Of a stretch of 57,004 bases of DNA, positions 7,590 through 16,253 are shown piece by piece. Under the pieces are notes generated by a model. That model was not told where the DNA came from. It did no database searches and was given only the letters and a program-made list of their open reading frames with translations. Positions within the stretch are counted from its first letter, which is position 1, and every line of letters begins with the position of its first letter. Made by a program: the position numbers and the translations under genes. The stretch comes from Bacteroidota bacterium. GTDB lineage: Bacteria; Bacteroidota; Bacteroidia; B-17B0; Aurantibacillaceae. The stretch is from positions 1-57,004 of the forward strand of contig JAJNBG010000035.1 of assembly GCA_021155905.1 (NCBI GenBank). Reading direction: 5' to 3'.

Positions 7590-9626
7590 ATGGAAAACAC
7601 TACAGAACAGGAATCGCAATACGCCCGAAGTTTAATTGAAGCCAGTAGAGATCCCTTGGTAACTATCAACATCAATGGAAAGATAACCGACATGAACCAG
7701 GCTACGGCCAATATAACAGGAATTTCAAGGGAAAAACTGACGAACACTGATTTCTTCGATTACTTTACGGAGCCGCAAAAAGCACGTGAAGTTTACCAGG
7801 AAGTATTCGCCAAAGGTTCAGTTGCTGATTCGCCTTTGACGCTGCGGCATAAAAACGGTAAACTGACGGATGTTTTATTCAACGGTTCGGTTTATAGAGA
7901 CAATAAAGGCAAAGTTTTAGGTGTCGTTATTGTAGCGAGAGATGTAACCGAACAGAAAAAAATTGCTACAGAGCTAACGGAGGCAAAAGTATTTGCTGAA
8001 CTTTCCCAGGGTATAGCAGAGGAAGCCCAGAGCAAAGCGGAAAAGGCAACAGAAATTGCAGAGAAGGCAACAGTGATAGCGGAGGACGCCGTGAAGGCGA
8101 AACAGATGTTTTTATCGAACATGAGCCATGAAATCCGGACCCCAATGAATGCCATTATTGGTTTTACTAAAGTTGTACTAAAAACAGATTTAACTGAAAA
8201 ACAAAAAGAATATTTGTCTGCTATTAAAGTGAGCGGCGACGCCTTAATTGTTTTAATAAACGATATCCTGGATCTTGCCAAAGTAGACGCCGGAAAAATG
8301 ACCTTTGAGCATACGCCTTTTAAAATGGCTTCCTCCTTATCTGCCATGCTTCATCTTTTTGAAACAAAAATTCAGGAAAAAAACCTGGTATTGGTGAAAG
8401 AGTATGATAGTAAAATACCCGACGTGTTAGTGGGTGATCCGGTGAGGCTTCATCAAATCATTTTAAATCTGGTAAGCAACGCTGTTAAATTTACATCAGA
8501 AGGAAAAATTACAGTGAAAGCGAGTTTGTTGGACGAAGATGAGGAAAAAGCAACTATAAAATTTTCGGTGAGCGATACGGGCATTGGAATCTCGGAACAC
8601 AAGAAGGAAAATATTTTTGAAAATTTCCAACAGGCTACCAGTGGCACTTCCAGATTGTATGGTGGAACAGGCTTGGGATTGGCGATTGTTAAACAGTTGG
8701 TCGAGTCTCAGCATGGTACTATAGATGTTAACAGTAAAGTGGATGAAGGCTCGACTTTTAGTTTTACATTAAGCTTTACCAAAACAAAAGCTGAAGCGGA
8801 ATCTGAGACAGAAATGGAAAAGTTGGATGAGGAAGTGAAGAACATAAAAATTTTAGTAGTTGAAGATATTGCATTGAATCAATTGTTGATGAAAACCGTA
8901 TTGGAGGATTTTGGCTTTGAACCGGATATTGCAGACAATGGAAAAATCGCTTTAGAAAAACTTCAGCATAAAGAGTATGACATTATTTTAATGGATCTTC
9001 AGATGCCGGAAATGAACGGATTTGAAGCAACTGAATTTATCCGTAACAAAATGAATTCACAGATCCCTATCATAGCTTTAACCGCAGACGTTACGACAGT
9101 GGATTTAGCAAAATGTAAATCTGTGGGAATGAATGATTATATCGCCAAGCCGGTTGATGAACGTTTACTTTACCATAAAATTATAGGCTACGTCAAAAAG
9201 CCCGGTAAGCAATTGAAGCAAGAGCCTGAACTGGTTGTCGAGCAGGAGGATGTTCGTTGTGTCAACCTCGAATACCTTAATCGTCGTACTAAGTCTAATC
9301 CTGTATTGATGATGGAAATGATATCACTTTATCTGGAACAAACACCCCCACTCATCAGTTCAATGGTTAAAAGCCACAAAGCGAAGGACTGGACTGTGTT
9401 GCATAAAGCCGTTCATAAAATGATTCCTTCATTTTCCATCGTTGGATTAAACCCTGATTTTGAGAATATGGCAAAAAAAATTCAGGACTACGCTAGGGCA
9501 AAAACTCAGGAACATGAAATATCAGATTTAGTCTCTCAGCTTGAAAAGGTTTGTATGCAGGCGTGTAAAGAATTAGAAACCGAATACCTAACAATTAAAA
9601 ATAAAAAAAATGGAGTACTTAGCTAA
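7590..9626 (+). CDS. Hybrid sensor histidine kinase: PAS, HisKA, HATPase, receiver, HPt
   Basis: A 678-residue cytosolic hybrid kinase. Domains in order: PAS (about 10-125, ending ARDVTEQKK), a short helical linker with repeated EKATEIAEKAT, HisKA with SNMSHEIRTPMN and phospho-acceptor His180, HATPase (N box NLVSNAVKFT, DTGIGI, GTGLGLAIV), receiver (about 420-540, phospho-acceptor Asp469 in ILMDLQMPEMNG, Lys in IAKPVD), and an HPt-like domain (about 560-670) with His609 in VHKMIPSFSIVG. There is no transmembrane segment, so the PAS domain senses an internal signal. The last 17 nt overlap the next gene, a stand-alone receiver that is the obvious recipient of phosphate from His609. Confidence 0.93.
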   Translation: MENTTEQESQYARSLIEASRDPLVTININGKITDMNQATANITGISREKLTNTDFFDYFTEPQKAREVYQEVFAKGSVADSPLTLRHKNGKLTDVLFNGSVYRDNKGKVLGVVIVARDVTEQKKIATELTEAKVFAELSQGIAEEAQSKAEKATEIAEKATVIAEDAVKAKQMFLSNMSHEIRTPMNAIIGFTKVVLKTDLTEKQKEYLSAIKVSGDALIVLINDILDLAKVDAGKMTFEHTPFKMASSLSAMLHLFETKIQEKNLVLVKEYDSKIPDVLVGDPVRLHQIILNLVSNAVKFTSEGKITVKASLLDEDEEKATIKFSVSDTGIGISEHKKENIFENFQQATSGTSRLYGGTGLGLAIVKQLVESQHGTIDVNSKVDEGSTFSFTLSFTKTKAEAESETEMEKLDEEVKNIKILVVEDIALNQLLMKTVLEDFGFEPDIADNGKIALEKLQHKEYDIILMDLQMPEMNGFEATEFIRNKMNSQIPIIALTADVTTVDLAKCKSVGMNDYIAKPVDERLLYHKIIGYVKKPGKQLKQEPELVVEQEDVRCVNLEYLNRRTKSNPVLMMEMISLYLEQTPPLISSMVKSHKAKDWTVLHKAVHKMIPSFSIVGLNPDFENMAKKIQDYARAKTQEHEISDLVSQLEKVCMQACKELETEYLTIKNKKNGVLS

Positions 9627-10044
9627 AATAAATATTTTCCTGGTTGATGATGATGCCTTGTTCTTAAGAACATTGGAACTCGAATTTGTGGAGAGAACAG
9701 AGTTTTCTATAAAGACATTTGCCACCGGTGAATTATGCATTCAAAATTTGGAATTACGTCCGGATGTTATCATTCTAGACTATCAACTGGATGGTATTGA
9801 AGAAGGTGCTATGAACGGAATGCAAACGCTCGACAAAATAAAATTATTTGATGAATCAATTCCGGTGATCATGTTATCTTCTCAGGATAAAATTGAGGTA
9901 GCGGTAGATTGTATGCACCACAAGGCTTTTGATTACGTGGTGAAAAGCGAGACAGCTTTCATGCGCTTAAATAAAATTATTTCGAACGCCTTGCATTACA
10001 AGAAGATTGAAAAAGAGCTGAGCTGGTATATGGACAAAATGTAG
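9610..10044 (+). CDS. Stand-alone response regulator receiver
   Basis: A 144-residue single receiver domain with no output domain. Acidic pocket DDDA (about residues 13-16), phospho-acceptor Asp57 in VIILDYQLDG, Ser in IMLSSQ, and Lys in YVVKSE are all present. It overlaps the hybrid kinase by 17 nt, so translational coupling is likely. It completes a His-Asp-His-Asp relay with the kinase. With no DNA-binding domain, the output must be through a protein contact, possibly with the AraC-type protein encoded two genes upstream; that last point is inference. Confidence 0.92.
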   Translation: MEYLAKINIFLVDDDALFLRTLELEFVERTEFSIKTFATGELCIQNLELRPDVIILDYQLDGIEEGAMNGMQTLDKIKLFDESIPVIMLSSQDKIEVAVDCMHHKAFDYVVKSETAFMRLNKIISNALHYKKIEKELSWYMDKM

Positions 10045-10133
10045 TTTGCTGTATAGAATTGAAATCAGTGAATACTATATCTTATAACTCTGCTTATGTA
10101 AAATAATTGAATTTTAGTTGGCCACCTTTACAT

Positions 10134-10170
10134 CGTGGAATATTTTCACATCGCTCCACAAGTCGTGGAA
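10134..10170. promoter_or_regulatory. Direct repeat TCGTGGAA upstream of the ice-binding-like gene
   Basis: The 8-mer TCGTGGAA occurs at 10133-10140 and again at 10163-10170, a 30-nt period, just before the start codon of the ice-binding-like gene. An inverted CTCCACAAG lies between. The spacing of about three helical turns would suit a dimeric regulator, and an AraC-type regulator is encoded nearby. This is only a candidate operator; the second copy lies 15 nt from the ATG, where a bound protein would repress. Confidence 0.3.
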
Positions 10171-10185
10171 ACTAAAATTTCAATT

Positions 10186-10983
10186 ATGAAACAGAAAATT
10201 AATCAACCGGTTAAGGAAAATGGCAAAGCTAATTCCAAAACGAAGCAAATTATATTAGGTATTGCCATGTTGTCCATCGCCTTATTTGGCGCATGCAAGA
10301 AAAAAAATTCATCTTCGGGATCTTCTCCGGCAGTTTTGATGAGTATACCAACTCAAACTACGATGCAGGCGCCTGTAAATATGGCTGGTGCGGCAAGTCT
10401 GGCTATATTAGCTGGTTCGGGTATTACCAACACTGGCGCTACGAACATAACCGGTGATATGGGTTTAAGCCCCGGAACCTCTATTGGTGGTTTCCCTCCC
10501 GGAATATTAGTTGGAACACAACATATCAACGATGCTATTTCTAACCAGGCTAAATTGGATTTAACTGCGGCATATAACGACGCTGCCGGAAGATCTACCA
10601 CCGGTATGGTTTCATTATCCGGTAATATCGGCGGATTAACATTAACACCGGGACTTTATAAATCCACTTCCTCACTGGCGATTTCATCAGGTGATGTAAC
10701 CTTTGATGCTAAAGGAAACCCGAATGCGGTTTTTATCATACAGATAGCTTCTGCGTTTACCACAACTTCAGGTCGCCAGGTGTTTTTAGCAGGTGGAGCA
10801 CAGGCTTCCCATATTTTTTGGCAGGTAGGTTCTTCAGTTACTTTGGGAACAACGTCCGTTATGAAAGGAACCATCATGGCGATGCAATCAATTTCCTTCA
10901 ATACGGGAGCTACACTTGACGGTAGAGCGTTAGCAAGAACCGGGGCAGTCACTATGTCCGGAAACACAATTGTAAAACAATAA
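10186..10983 (+). CDS. DUF3494 ice-binding-like lipoprotein
   Basis: 265 residues. An N-terminal membrane-targeting segment ends in IALFGAC, making Cys37 a probable lipidation site; a Ser/Lys-rich linker follows. From about residue 65 the sequence is the DUF3494 beta-solenoid: GAASLAILAGSGITNTGATN, ITGDMGLSPG, then DLTAAYNDAAGR, LTPGLYKSTSSLAISSGDVT, and the closing MKGTIMAMQSISFNTGATLD and GRALARTGAVTMSGN. This family includes bacterial and fungal ice-binding proteins, but many members serve as adhesion-like domains without shown ice activity. The residues after Cys37 are KKK rather than acidic, so the Bacteroidota surface-export signal for lipoproteins is not evident. I prefer the ATG at 10186 over a GTG at 10135 because it leaves a normal signal segment. 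It follows a phosphorelay operon, which may control it. Confidence 0.85.
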   Translation: MKQKINQPVKENGKANSKTKQIILGIAMLSIALFGACKKKNSSSGSSPAVLMSIPTQTTMQAPVNMAGAASLAILAGSGITNTGATNITGDMGLSPGTSIGGFPPGILVGTQHINDAISNQAKLDLTAAYNDAAGRSTTGMVSLSGNIGGLTLTPGLYKSTSSLAISSGDVTFDAKGNPNAVFIIQIASAFTTTSGRQVFLAGGAQASHIFWQVGSSVTLGTTSVMKGTIMAMQSISFNTGATLDGRALARTGAVTMSGNTIVKQ

Positions 10984-11011
10984 TCAACTACCACTAAATC
11001 TTACCTGTAAA

Positions 11012-11040
11012 AAAAACACCACGAACATCGTGGTGTTTTT
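11012..11040 (+). terminator. Terminator after the ice-binding-like gene
   Basis: Perfect stem ACACCACGA / TCGTGGTGT with a 3-nt loop, flanked by A and T runs on both sides, so it can also act on the opposite strand for the convergent TSUP gene (ends at 11096). Confidence 0.9.
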
Positions 11041-11095
11041 TTATTTTCTCTTCTAAGGGTATCGCATGTAAGTGTTAAGCACACCAGCATTTAAT

Positions 11096-11896
11096 TTAAA
11101 TATAAACACTCAACACATCGTATCCATATTTCAGGATCATCAAAGAGACAATCACGAGAAATATAACCCGCACAAATCCATTTCCTTTTTTAAGCGCTAG
11201 CGAACTTCCAATATAACTTCCAATGATGTTAAATGCCGCAAGTAAGATGGCCAAATCTAAAATATAATTTCCTTGCCTGATAAAAACGATAAGCGCGGAG
11301 ATATTGGTGATGCAGTTCACAACTTTGGCATATGCCGATGCTTTTACAAATTCAAAGCCAAGAATTACTACAAAACCGAGCACAAAAAAACTTCCTGTAC
11401 CGGGCCCAAAGAAGCCGTCATAAAAACCAACAATTAATCCGATACAAGAACCATAAACCATTTGTTTACTCAGAGGAAGTTCTTTGGTCTCTGCTGAGCC
11501 TAAATCTTTTTTAAGAAAGGTATAGATAGCTATAACAATCAGAATCACTAAAATAAGAGGTTTTAACAGGGCTGTGTCAATCTGATTAACTATCTGAGCG
11601 CCGAGGAAAGAGGAAACAAAGCAACTGGCGGCAATAACAAACAGTAATTTAAAATCAAATGTTATTTTTTTGGCGTACCTGAAAGCAGCAATGGAAGTTC
11701 CGGCCAACGCCGCTATCTTATTGGTTCCAAATAAAACAGGCAGCGGCATTTTTGGAAATGTAATTAGTAAAAAGGGTGTCTGGATGAGTCCGCCACCGCC
11801 AACAACCGCGTCAATGAAGCCGGCAATAAAAGCAGAGATGGACAATAAAATAATTGTCAGAATACCATAACTGTTTATTAAGTCTGAAAGCTGCAT
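11096..11896 (-). CDS. TSUP family (TauE/SafE) membrane exporter
   Basis: A 266-residue inner-membrane protein with about eight hydrophobic segments. The N-terminal half has the family hallmark FIAGFIDAVVGGGGLIQTPF (about residues 20-40), and the second half repeats it as IGLIVGFYDGFFGPGTGSFF. TSUP (TauE/SafE, PF01925) proteins export sulfite, sulfoacetate or related small organic anions; the substrate here cannot be read from sequence. The ATG at 11896 is preferred to the TTG two codons earlier. A terminator for the upstream ppiD gene lies between the two genes, so this gene has its own transcription. Confidence 0.92.
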   Translation of the reverse strand: MQLSDLINSYGILTIILLSISAFIAGFIDAVVGGGGLIQTPFLLITFPKMPLPVLFGTNKIAALAGTSIAAFRYAKKITFDFKLLFVIAASCFVSSFLGAQIVNQIDTALLKPLILVILIVIAIYTFLKKDLGSAETKELPLSKQMVYGSCIGLIVGFYDGFFGPGTGSFFVLGFVVILGFEFVKASAYAKVVNCITNISALIVFIRQGNYILDLAILLAAFNIIGSYIGSSLALKKGNGFVRVIFLVIVSLMILKYGYDVLSVYI

Positions 11897-11930
11897 GTGC
11901 AATTTTTGATTTCAATATACTGAAAATAAA

Positions 11931-11960
11931 AAAGCCTCCCCGGTTGACGGGGAGGCTTTT
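11931..11960 (-). terminator. Terminator of the coaX-ppiD operon
   Basis: Stem AAGCCTCCCC / GGGGAGGCTT with a GGTTGAC-type loop and A/T runs on both sides, 14 nt downstream of the ppiD stop on the minus strand. Confidence 0.9.
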
Positions 11961-11974
11961 AACTGAATAAATTA

Positions 11975-14167
11975 TTAGAAATCAAATTTGCCCCTGTGGT
12001 CTTCAATGCCTGCTTTTTCTTTCAGGGCATCAAATAATTCATAATCCACGCGGCCAGCATTCATTCTTTCAATTTCAACTTGCTTTCCTTTAAATTCTTT
12101 TGGTAAAACAGCATCCGTAACTGATGCTATGCTCACTACAAATACACCGTTATCACCTTTGATAGCTTTACTGGTCGTTCCTGTTTTCATAGCAGTTGCA
12201 GTACCAATTAAAGCATCTTCTCTTCCAATAGCTGCTACATTAAATGCAGAGAAAGTTAAGTTATCTGCTTTTTCAGCTGTTAAGCCCATTTTAGAAGCGA
12301 TGTCATCAATGGATTTAGATGCACCTGCTTTGGTATTAAACTCAGCTATAAATGTTTCTGCTTTCTTATCACGAATCGCCTTAGCAGTCACATCATCCTT
12401 CACATCTTCTAAAGGAGCAATTCCTTTATCTTTAATGCTAACCAGTTGTGCTACCACAAAACGATCTTTGAATTCAAATACGGGAGATACTTCTCCTTTT
12501 TTTGCTTTATAAACCCAGCGTACTAAATCTTTGGCGCCCTCTAAGCCAGGTAAACCTTTATCACCTTCTTTGATGTTCTCCGCAATACGTTTGTTCAGTT
12601 TTTCAGCTTCTACACTTTTATTAAAAGCGTCACCCGTAGTGTTTTTTCCTGCAAAATCGCTCGCTACTTTATAATACTCCTGCGTAGTTTCTGCACTTGG
12701 AGAAATTAATTTACTTATTTGCGCCACAGTGTAAGAATTATGACGTGTTTTAGAAACATTTAAAACCTCGATGATGTGAAAACCGAACTGAGTTGGAACA
12801 ATGGTAATATTACCAACCGTTCCCTGTAAACCTGCATTTTTGAAAGGGTCAACAAAGCCTTTGTTCTCATCAAACCATCCGTAGTCACCACCTTTATCAA
12901 TAGATCCCATATCATCCGACATGGTTTTTACCAGGGTGTCAAATTTCACTTGTTTGTTTTTCAATAACACTAATAAACTGTCAGCAATACGTTTTGCAGC
13001 TTCAGGCGTACGTTGCGATTGTGTTCTCTGGCTTTGCAAACCAATTAGGATATGACGAACTTTTGCAGAGTCGGCAATAGATTTGACATCTGTTAATTTA
13101 TATACTTTTAAAAATGTTCCTTCTGTGTATGGGCCAAAAACAGTTCCTTTTGGAGAAGTGTAAACTGTAGAATCAGAAATGATCATATTCTTTTTTCCAT
13201 AGCTGGCGATGTTAACCTGGCCGCCTTCACTTTCCGTTGCGATATAGGATGAATCTTCTTCCGCTGTTTTAGTTTTAAACTCTTCAGTTACACGCTGAGC
13301 ATCTTTTAATAAACCTTCGTAATCTGCTTTAGAAGGCATCACATCATAGGCAATATATTCAATTTTGCGGGATGCTTCAGTTACCTTGTAATCGTTCTGG
13401 TGTTTGTTATAGTAAGCGGAAATTTCTTCGTCAGTTACTTTCACAGCTGAGTCAGAAACACTGGTATAACGTTTTAAAACGAAAGAAGCATTTACCTGTT
13501 TGTTTTGAGCGATGAACTGATCTTTTGCTTCAGCAGTAGTTACATACAATCCTTTTTTGATCAGGTTATTGTATTTCTCTGCCGCACGTACTTCAAGAAT
13601 GGATTTCTCCAGTTGCTGCCAGAATTTTTCCTGCTCCGCGTTCATTTGTCCAACCCACTGGTTTAATTTCATTAAATCCAGGGTGCCATCTGCTTTTGCA
13701 AATCCTTCGTAAACTTTACCGGTTTGTTGATCCGTTAATTGTTGAACAACATACTGGTGCGGGTGAACCAGCATCAGGTCATACAATTCATCTTCTGATA
13801 CCGTTATACCTAATTTCTTATACTGAACTTTGATTACTTTTTCATTGATTAACTGGCTCCAGACAGATTCAATGATCTGTTCTTTTGTTTTATCATCAAT
13901 AGTAGCGTTTGGATTCGATTTTTGAATCTGCGCAATCTGCTCATTTACTTTTGCACTGAAAGCAGTGTAGTCAATTTTGTCACCGGCAATCATACCGACT
14001 TCTGTATCCTGGTTAGAAAACAAAGCTCCACCGGAACCCAGTAAACTTTCTAAAATAAAGATAACTAAGGCTAAACCAACGATTCCAACCAAAAGACCTG
14101 TCTTGCTACGAATTATAAAATTATTGCTGAAAAACCGAAAATTAATCGCAAATAATTTTTGAGACAA
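11975..14167 (-). CDS. ppiD: PpiD/SurA-like periplasmic peptidyl-prolyl isomerase
   Basis: About 730 residues. One N-terminal membrane anchor (SKTGLLVGIVGLALVIFILE, about 21-40) holds a large periplasmic chaperone in the inner membrane. A SurA_N-like helical region (about 60-260, KVNEQIAQIQKSNPNATIDD) is followed by a parvulin rotamase domain (about 367-466: AKVRHILIGL, then DMGSIDKGGDYGWFDENKGF and TQFGFHIIEVL) and a second chaperone-like half. It helps newly exported proteins fold. The start is unusual: homologues begin a few residues before the IRSKTGLL motif, but there is no ATG there. The nearest usable codon is a TTG at 14167, which overlaps the upstream gene by 26 nt; an in-frame ATG at 14290 would overlap it by 149 nt and add a basic extension with no resemblance to the family. 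Last gene of the operon. Confidence 0.9.
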   Translation of the reverse strand: MSQKLFAINFRFFSNNFIIRSKTGLLVGIVGLALVIFILESLLGSGGALFSNQDTEVGMIAGDKIDYTAFSAKVNEQIAQIQKSNPNATIDDKTKEQIIESVWSQLINEKVIKVQYKKLGITVSEDELYDLMLVHPHQYVVQQLTDQQTGKVYEGFAKADGTLDLMKLNQWVGQMNAEQEKFWQQLEKSILEVRAAEKYNNLIKKGLYVTTAEAKDQFIAQNKQVNASFVLKRYTSVSDSAVKVTDEEISAYYNKHQNDYKVTEASRKIEYIAYDVMPSKADYEGLLKDAQRVTEEFKTKTAEEDSSYIATESEGGQVNIASYGKKNMIISDSTVYTSPKGTVFGPYTEGTFLKVYKLTDVKSIADSAKVRHILIGLQSQRTQSQRTPEAAKRIADSLLVLLKNKQVKFDTLVKTMSDDMGSIDKGGDYGWFDENKGFVDPFKNAGLQGTVGNITIVPTQFGFHIIEVLNVSKTRHNSYTVAQISKLISPSAETTQEYYKVASDFAGKNTTGDAFNKSVEAEKLNKRIAENIKEGDKGLPGLEGAKDLVRWVYKAKKGEVSPVFEFKDRFVVAQLVSIKDKGIAPLEDVKDDVTAKAIRDKKAETFIAEFNTKAGASKSIDDIASKMGLTAEKADNLTFSAFNVAAIGREDALIGTATAMKTGTTSKAIKGDNGVFVVSIASVTDAVLPKEFKGKQVEIERMNAGRVDYELFDALKEKAGIEDHRGKFDF

Positions 14168-15473
14168 TTTCTCTTGCTTGTACCCTGATTTCGGGCACTG
14201 CCACGCTTTCCCATAAAATTCCCTTGAGCGCTGGCCCAAGAGTGAAAAGGTTTTGACGAATTTGCCCGTCTTTCTGCGCATCCAGGCCATATTTTAACAT
14301 ATCCGAGACTATTATTCCGTCTTTTAGCATTTGTTGAATAAGAGGAGATGCCAATCGGTTATAATCGGCTTCGGGGCCGGTACAATTGATCAATAAGGAA
14401 GTTTTGAATTTTTCTACCTGGTTTTTAGAATCTGTGTAGTAGATTTCAAAACCCTCACCGGCGCTTCGAATATCAGAAATTCTTCCTTTTAACAGAATCA
14501 GGCGGTGTGATAATTTTAATTCGTTAAATAGTTGAATGCTTTGAACGGGTGCCCTATGCCTGGCCACGCCCCATTTGTGGCGTAAATGCCGTAAAAACTG
14601 CTGTTTTTCCTCCAGCGAAAAATTCAACCAGATGTTTTGTAAAAAAGGACGCATGGCATCAATCACGCTGTGTGGATTCAGTTGTTCCTGCTTTGCCCTT
14701 TTCAGTTGAAACTTCACCAACGAAACTAACTCTGGCAAGGTATAGGTTTTATTGGCCTCCAGAAACGGGGCAATGGAAGGTAAAGGTTGTTCCGTATGGG
14801 CCTGTGGAACATAACCATGCGGAGAAATGACCCGGATAATGCCGGCGTACTTGTGTTTGGCCAGGCTCACAACTGCATCGATCATCGTTAATCCCGAACC
14901 GATTATGGTAATATCGTTTTCGCCTAACGCTTGTTCAATCAGGGACGGATCGAAAGCATTTTGAAAGTAATTTCCGGAATTAATAAAGGTTTTGGAAATG
15001 GACCGCGGATGGCCTGGCAAAAAATTACCCAATGCCAGAATCAACTTCTGCGCCTGATAAGTTTGATCACTTATAATGTTAAAGTTGGTTTCCGTTTGTT
15101 GGATACTAACCACTTCCTGCGCTATTTTTTGAACCGTTACTAAAGTATTCGTCTTTTGGAAATTCTGAAACGTATCCTGAACATACAATCCATATATTTT
15201 TCTCGGTACAAAATCATTGGGTGAATATTGAGGATCATAGTTAGCGAGCCAATTCACAAAATGATCCGGTGCATCAGGAAAAACCGACATGTTATTTGCC
15301 CTCACATTTAAAAGATGATTCTCATCCAGGGTAGAGTAGGCTAATCCTTTACAAAATTTATTCTGTGAATCAAACCATAAAACCGATAAGGGTTTGCGAC
15401 ACTGTTTCAAACACTGCAAAACAGTTAAGGTGCCGCTGATACCGCCGCCAATTATGGCAATGGCCGGAATCAT
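14142..15473 (-). CDS. FAD/NAD(P)-binding oxidoreductase-like protein
   Basis: A 443-residue flavoprotein of the FAD/NAD(P)-binding PF13454 type. The first Rossmann motif is at the extreme N-terminus (AIIGGGISGTLTVLQCL), followed by the family segment GLAYSTLDENHLLNVRANNM (about 45-65). A second dinucleotide motif appears as ITIIGSGLTMIDA (about 190-203), and the C-terminal region has LLINCTGPEADY. Enzymes of this group resemble HI0933/MnmG-like or NADPH-dependent monooxygenase-like proteins, but the substrate is unknown. Its ATG overlaps the stop of the small membrane protein gene (ATGA), and its end overlaps ppiD, so it is fully embedded in the coaX-ppiD operon. In related clusters I would expect a CBS-domain hemolysin-like protein at this place, so this gene looks like a local substitution. 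Confidence 0.85.
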   Translation of the reverse strand: MIPAIAIIGGGISGTLTVLQCLKQCRKPLSVLWFDSQNKFCKGLAYSTLDENHLLNVRANNMSVFPDAPDHFVNWLANYDPQYSPNDFVPRKIYGLYVQDTFQNFQKTNTLVTVQKIAQEVVSIQQTETNFNIISDQTYQAQKLILALGNFLPGHPRSISKTFINSGNYFQNAFDPSLIEQALGENDITIIGSGLTMIDAVVSLAKHKYAGIIRVISPHGYVPQAHTEQPLPSIAPFLEANKTYTLPELVSLVKFQLKRAKQEQLNPHSVIDAMRPFLQNIWLNFSLEEKQQFLRHLRHKWGVARHRAPVQSIQLFNELKLSHRLILLKGRISDIRSAGEGFEIYYTDSKNQVEKFKTSLLINCTGPEADYNRLASPLIQQMLKDGIIVSDMLKYGLDAQKDGQIRQNLFTLGPALKGILWESVAVPEIRVQAREIVSKIICD

Positions 15474-15679
15474 CGTCTAGGTTCGTTGTTCGCTAAACGG
15501 TCCTGGTTTTTTCGCTGATACCTTCTTAAAAGGAACATGATGGAAGCGATAATAAATACAAACACAAAGTAAAGTGCACTGTCCGTATCCTTCATGATTA
15601 AAAAATAAACAGTAATGGCCGCGCATACTAAAGCGATTACTAACCAGATAATTTCTAAGATTCTAAAAAATTTGCTCAT
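15470..15679 (-). CDS. Small two-helix membrane protein
   Basis: 69 residues with two predicted membrane helices (ILEIIWLVIALVCAAITVYF and SALYFVFVFIIASIMFLL) and a basic cytosolic tail (RRYQRKNQDR). It begins 1 nt after the lptC stop and overlaps the next gene by 4 nt (ATGA), so it is translationally coupled in the operon. Small proteins of this kind commonly accompany lptC in Bacteroidota; their function is unknown. Confidence 0.8.
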   Translation of the reverse strand: MSKFFRILEIIWLVIALVCAAITVYFLIMKDTDSALYFVFVFIIASIMFLLRRYQRKNQDRLANNEPRR

Positions 15680-15680
15680 G

Positions 15681-16247
15681 TTATAACTGACTATCTTCTA
15701 TTCGAATGGTTCCCGTAATTTCTTTTATTTCATACTGTGTAAAATCCTGGTTGGCTTCCAAGCCCTTGCCCATAATAATTTCTTTTGACGTCGTAATTTT
15801 CACAAATGCGTTCGAAATAATTTTTTTCTTATTCTCATCCCAGATCAAATGTTCGGTATTTAGTTTCTCACCATTGATGTTCACCACTTCCACATTGTAT
15901 TTAACTTCCATGCGTTTGCTTGCCTCATAACGCACCCCATAATCTGCTTTCAAGGTAGTCGCTTCTTTCGCGTTATCATCATAAAAAATAACGAACAAGC
16001 CTTTGGGCATAATCGTGATTGGTTCTTTCACTCCTTTTACATATTTCTGCATCTGAGGAGTTTGCAGTTTAATTTTCAAAACGGTTGAATCGGAGTACAG
16101 CATGGTCACACCTTTACCGGTCAAATCAGGCATCACATTTTTTTTACCGAGGGCCATAATTTCGTTACGGTCTGTTTCGCAGGAGCTAACAGAAAACACA
16201 ACTACCATTAACAGAAACAGTAGGCCTATGTTTTTGACAACTTTCAT
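15681..16247 (-). CDS. lptC: LptC, LPS export periplasmic protein
   Basis: A 188-residue lipoprotein-like LptC. The signal segment ends in FSVSSC, with Cys23 as the lipidation site, in place of the uncleaved anchor used by enterobacterial LptC. The remainder is the OstA/LptC-type beta-jellyroll: DLTGKGVTMLYSDSTVLKIK, KGLFVIFYDD, ATTLKADYGVRYE, the paired LNTEHLIWDENKKKIIS, and a final GKGLEANQDFTQYEIKEITG. LptC passes lipopolysaccharide from the LptB2FG transporter to LptA in the periplasm. Six nt separate it from the beta-barrel gene upstream. The other lpt genes are not in the window. Confidence 0.88.
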   Translation of the reverse strand: MKVVKNIGLLFLLMVVVFSVSSCETDRNEIMALGKKNVMPDLTGKGVTMLYSDSTVLKIKLQTPQMQKYVKGVKEPITIMPKGLFVIFYDDNAKEATTLKADYGVRYEASKRMEVKYNVEVVNINGEKLNTEHLIWDENKKKIISNAFVKITTSKEIIMGKGLEANQDFTQYEIKEITGTIRIEDSQL

Positions 16248-16253
16248 GATAGA

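Noticed and set aside
10135..10185. GTG at 10135 as the start of the ice-binding-like protein
   Set aside because: It would place 17 polar residues before the signal segment and lie over the TCGTGGAA repeats; the ATG at 10186 gives a normal lipoprotein leader.
6701..14141. A JetD/MksG-like gene downstream of mksB
   Set aside because: I examined the products in this stretch: AraC regulator, kinase, receiver, ice-binding-like protein, TSUP exporter and PpiD. None has a Toprim or nuclease-like sequence.
14168..14290. ATG at 14290 as the start of ppiD
   Set aside because: It would overlap the upstream gene by 149 nt and add a basic 41-residue extension, while the family begins just before the membrane anchor.
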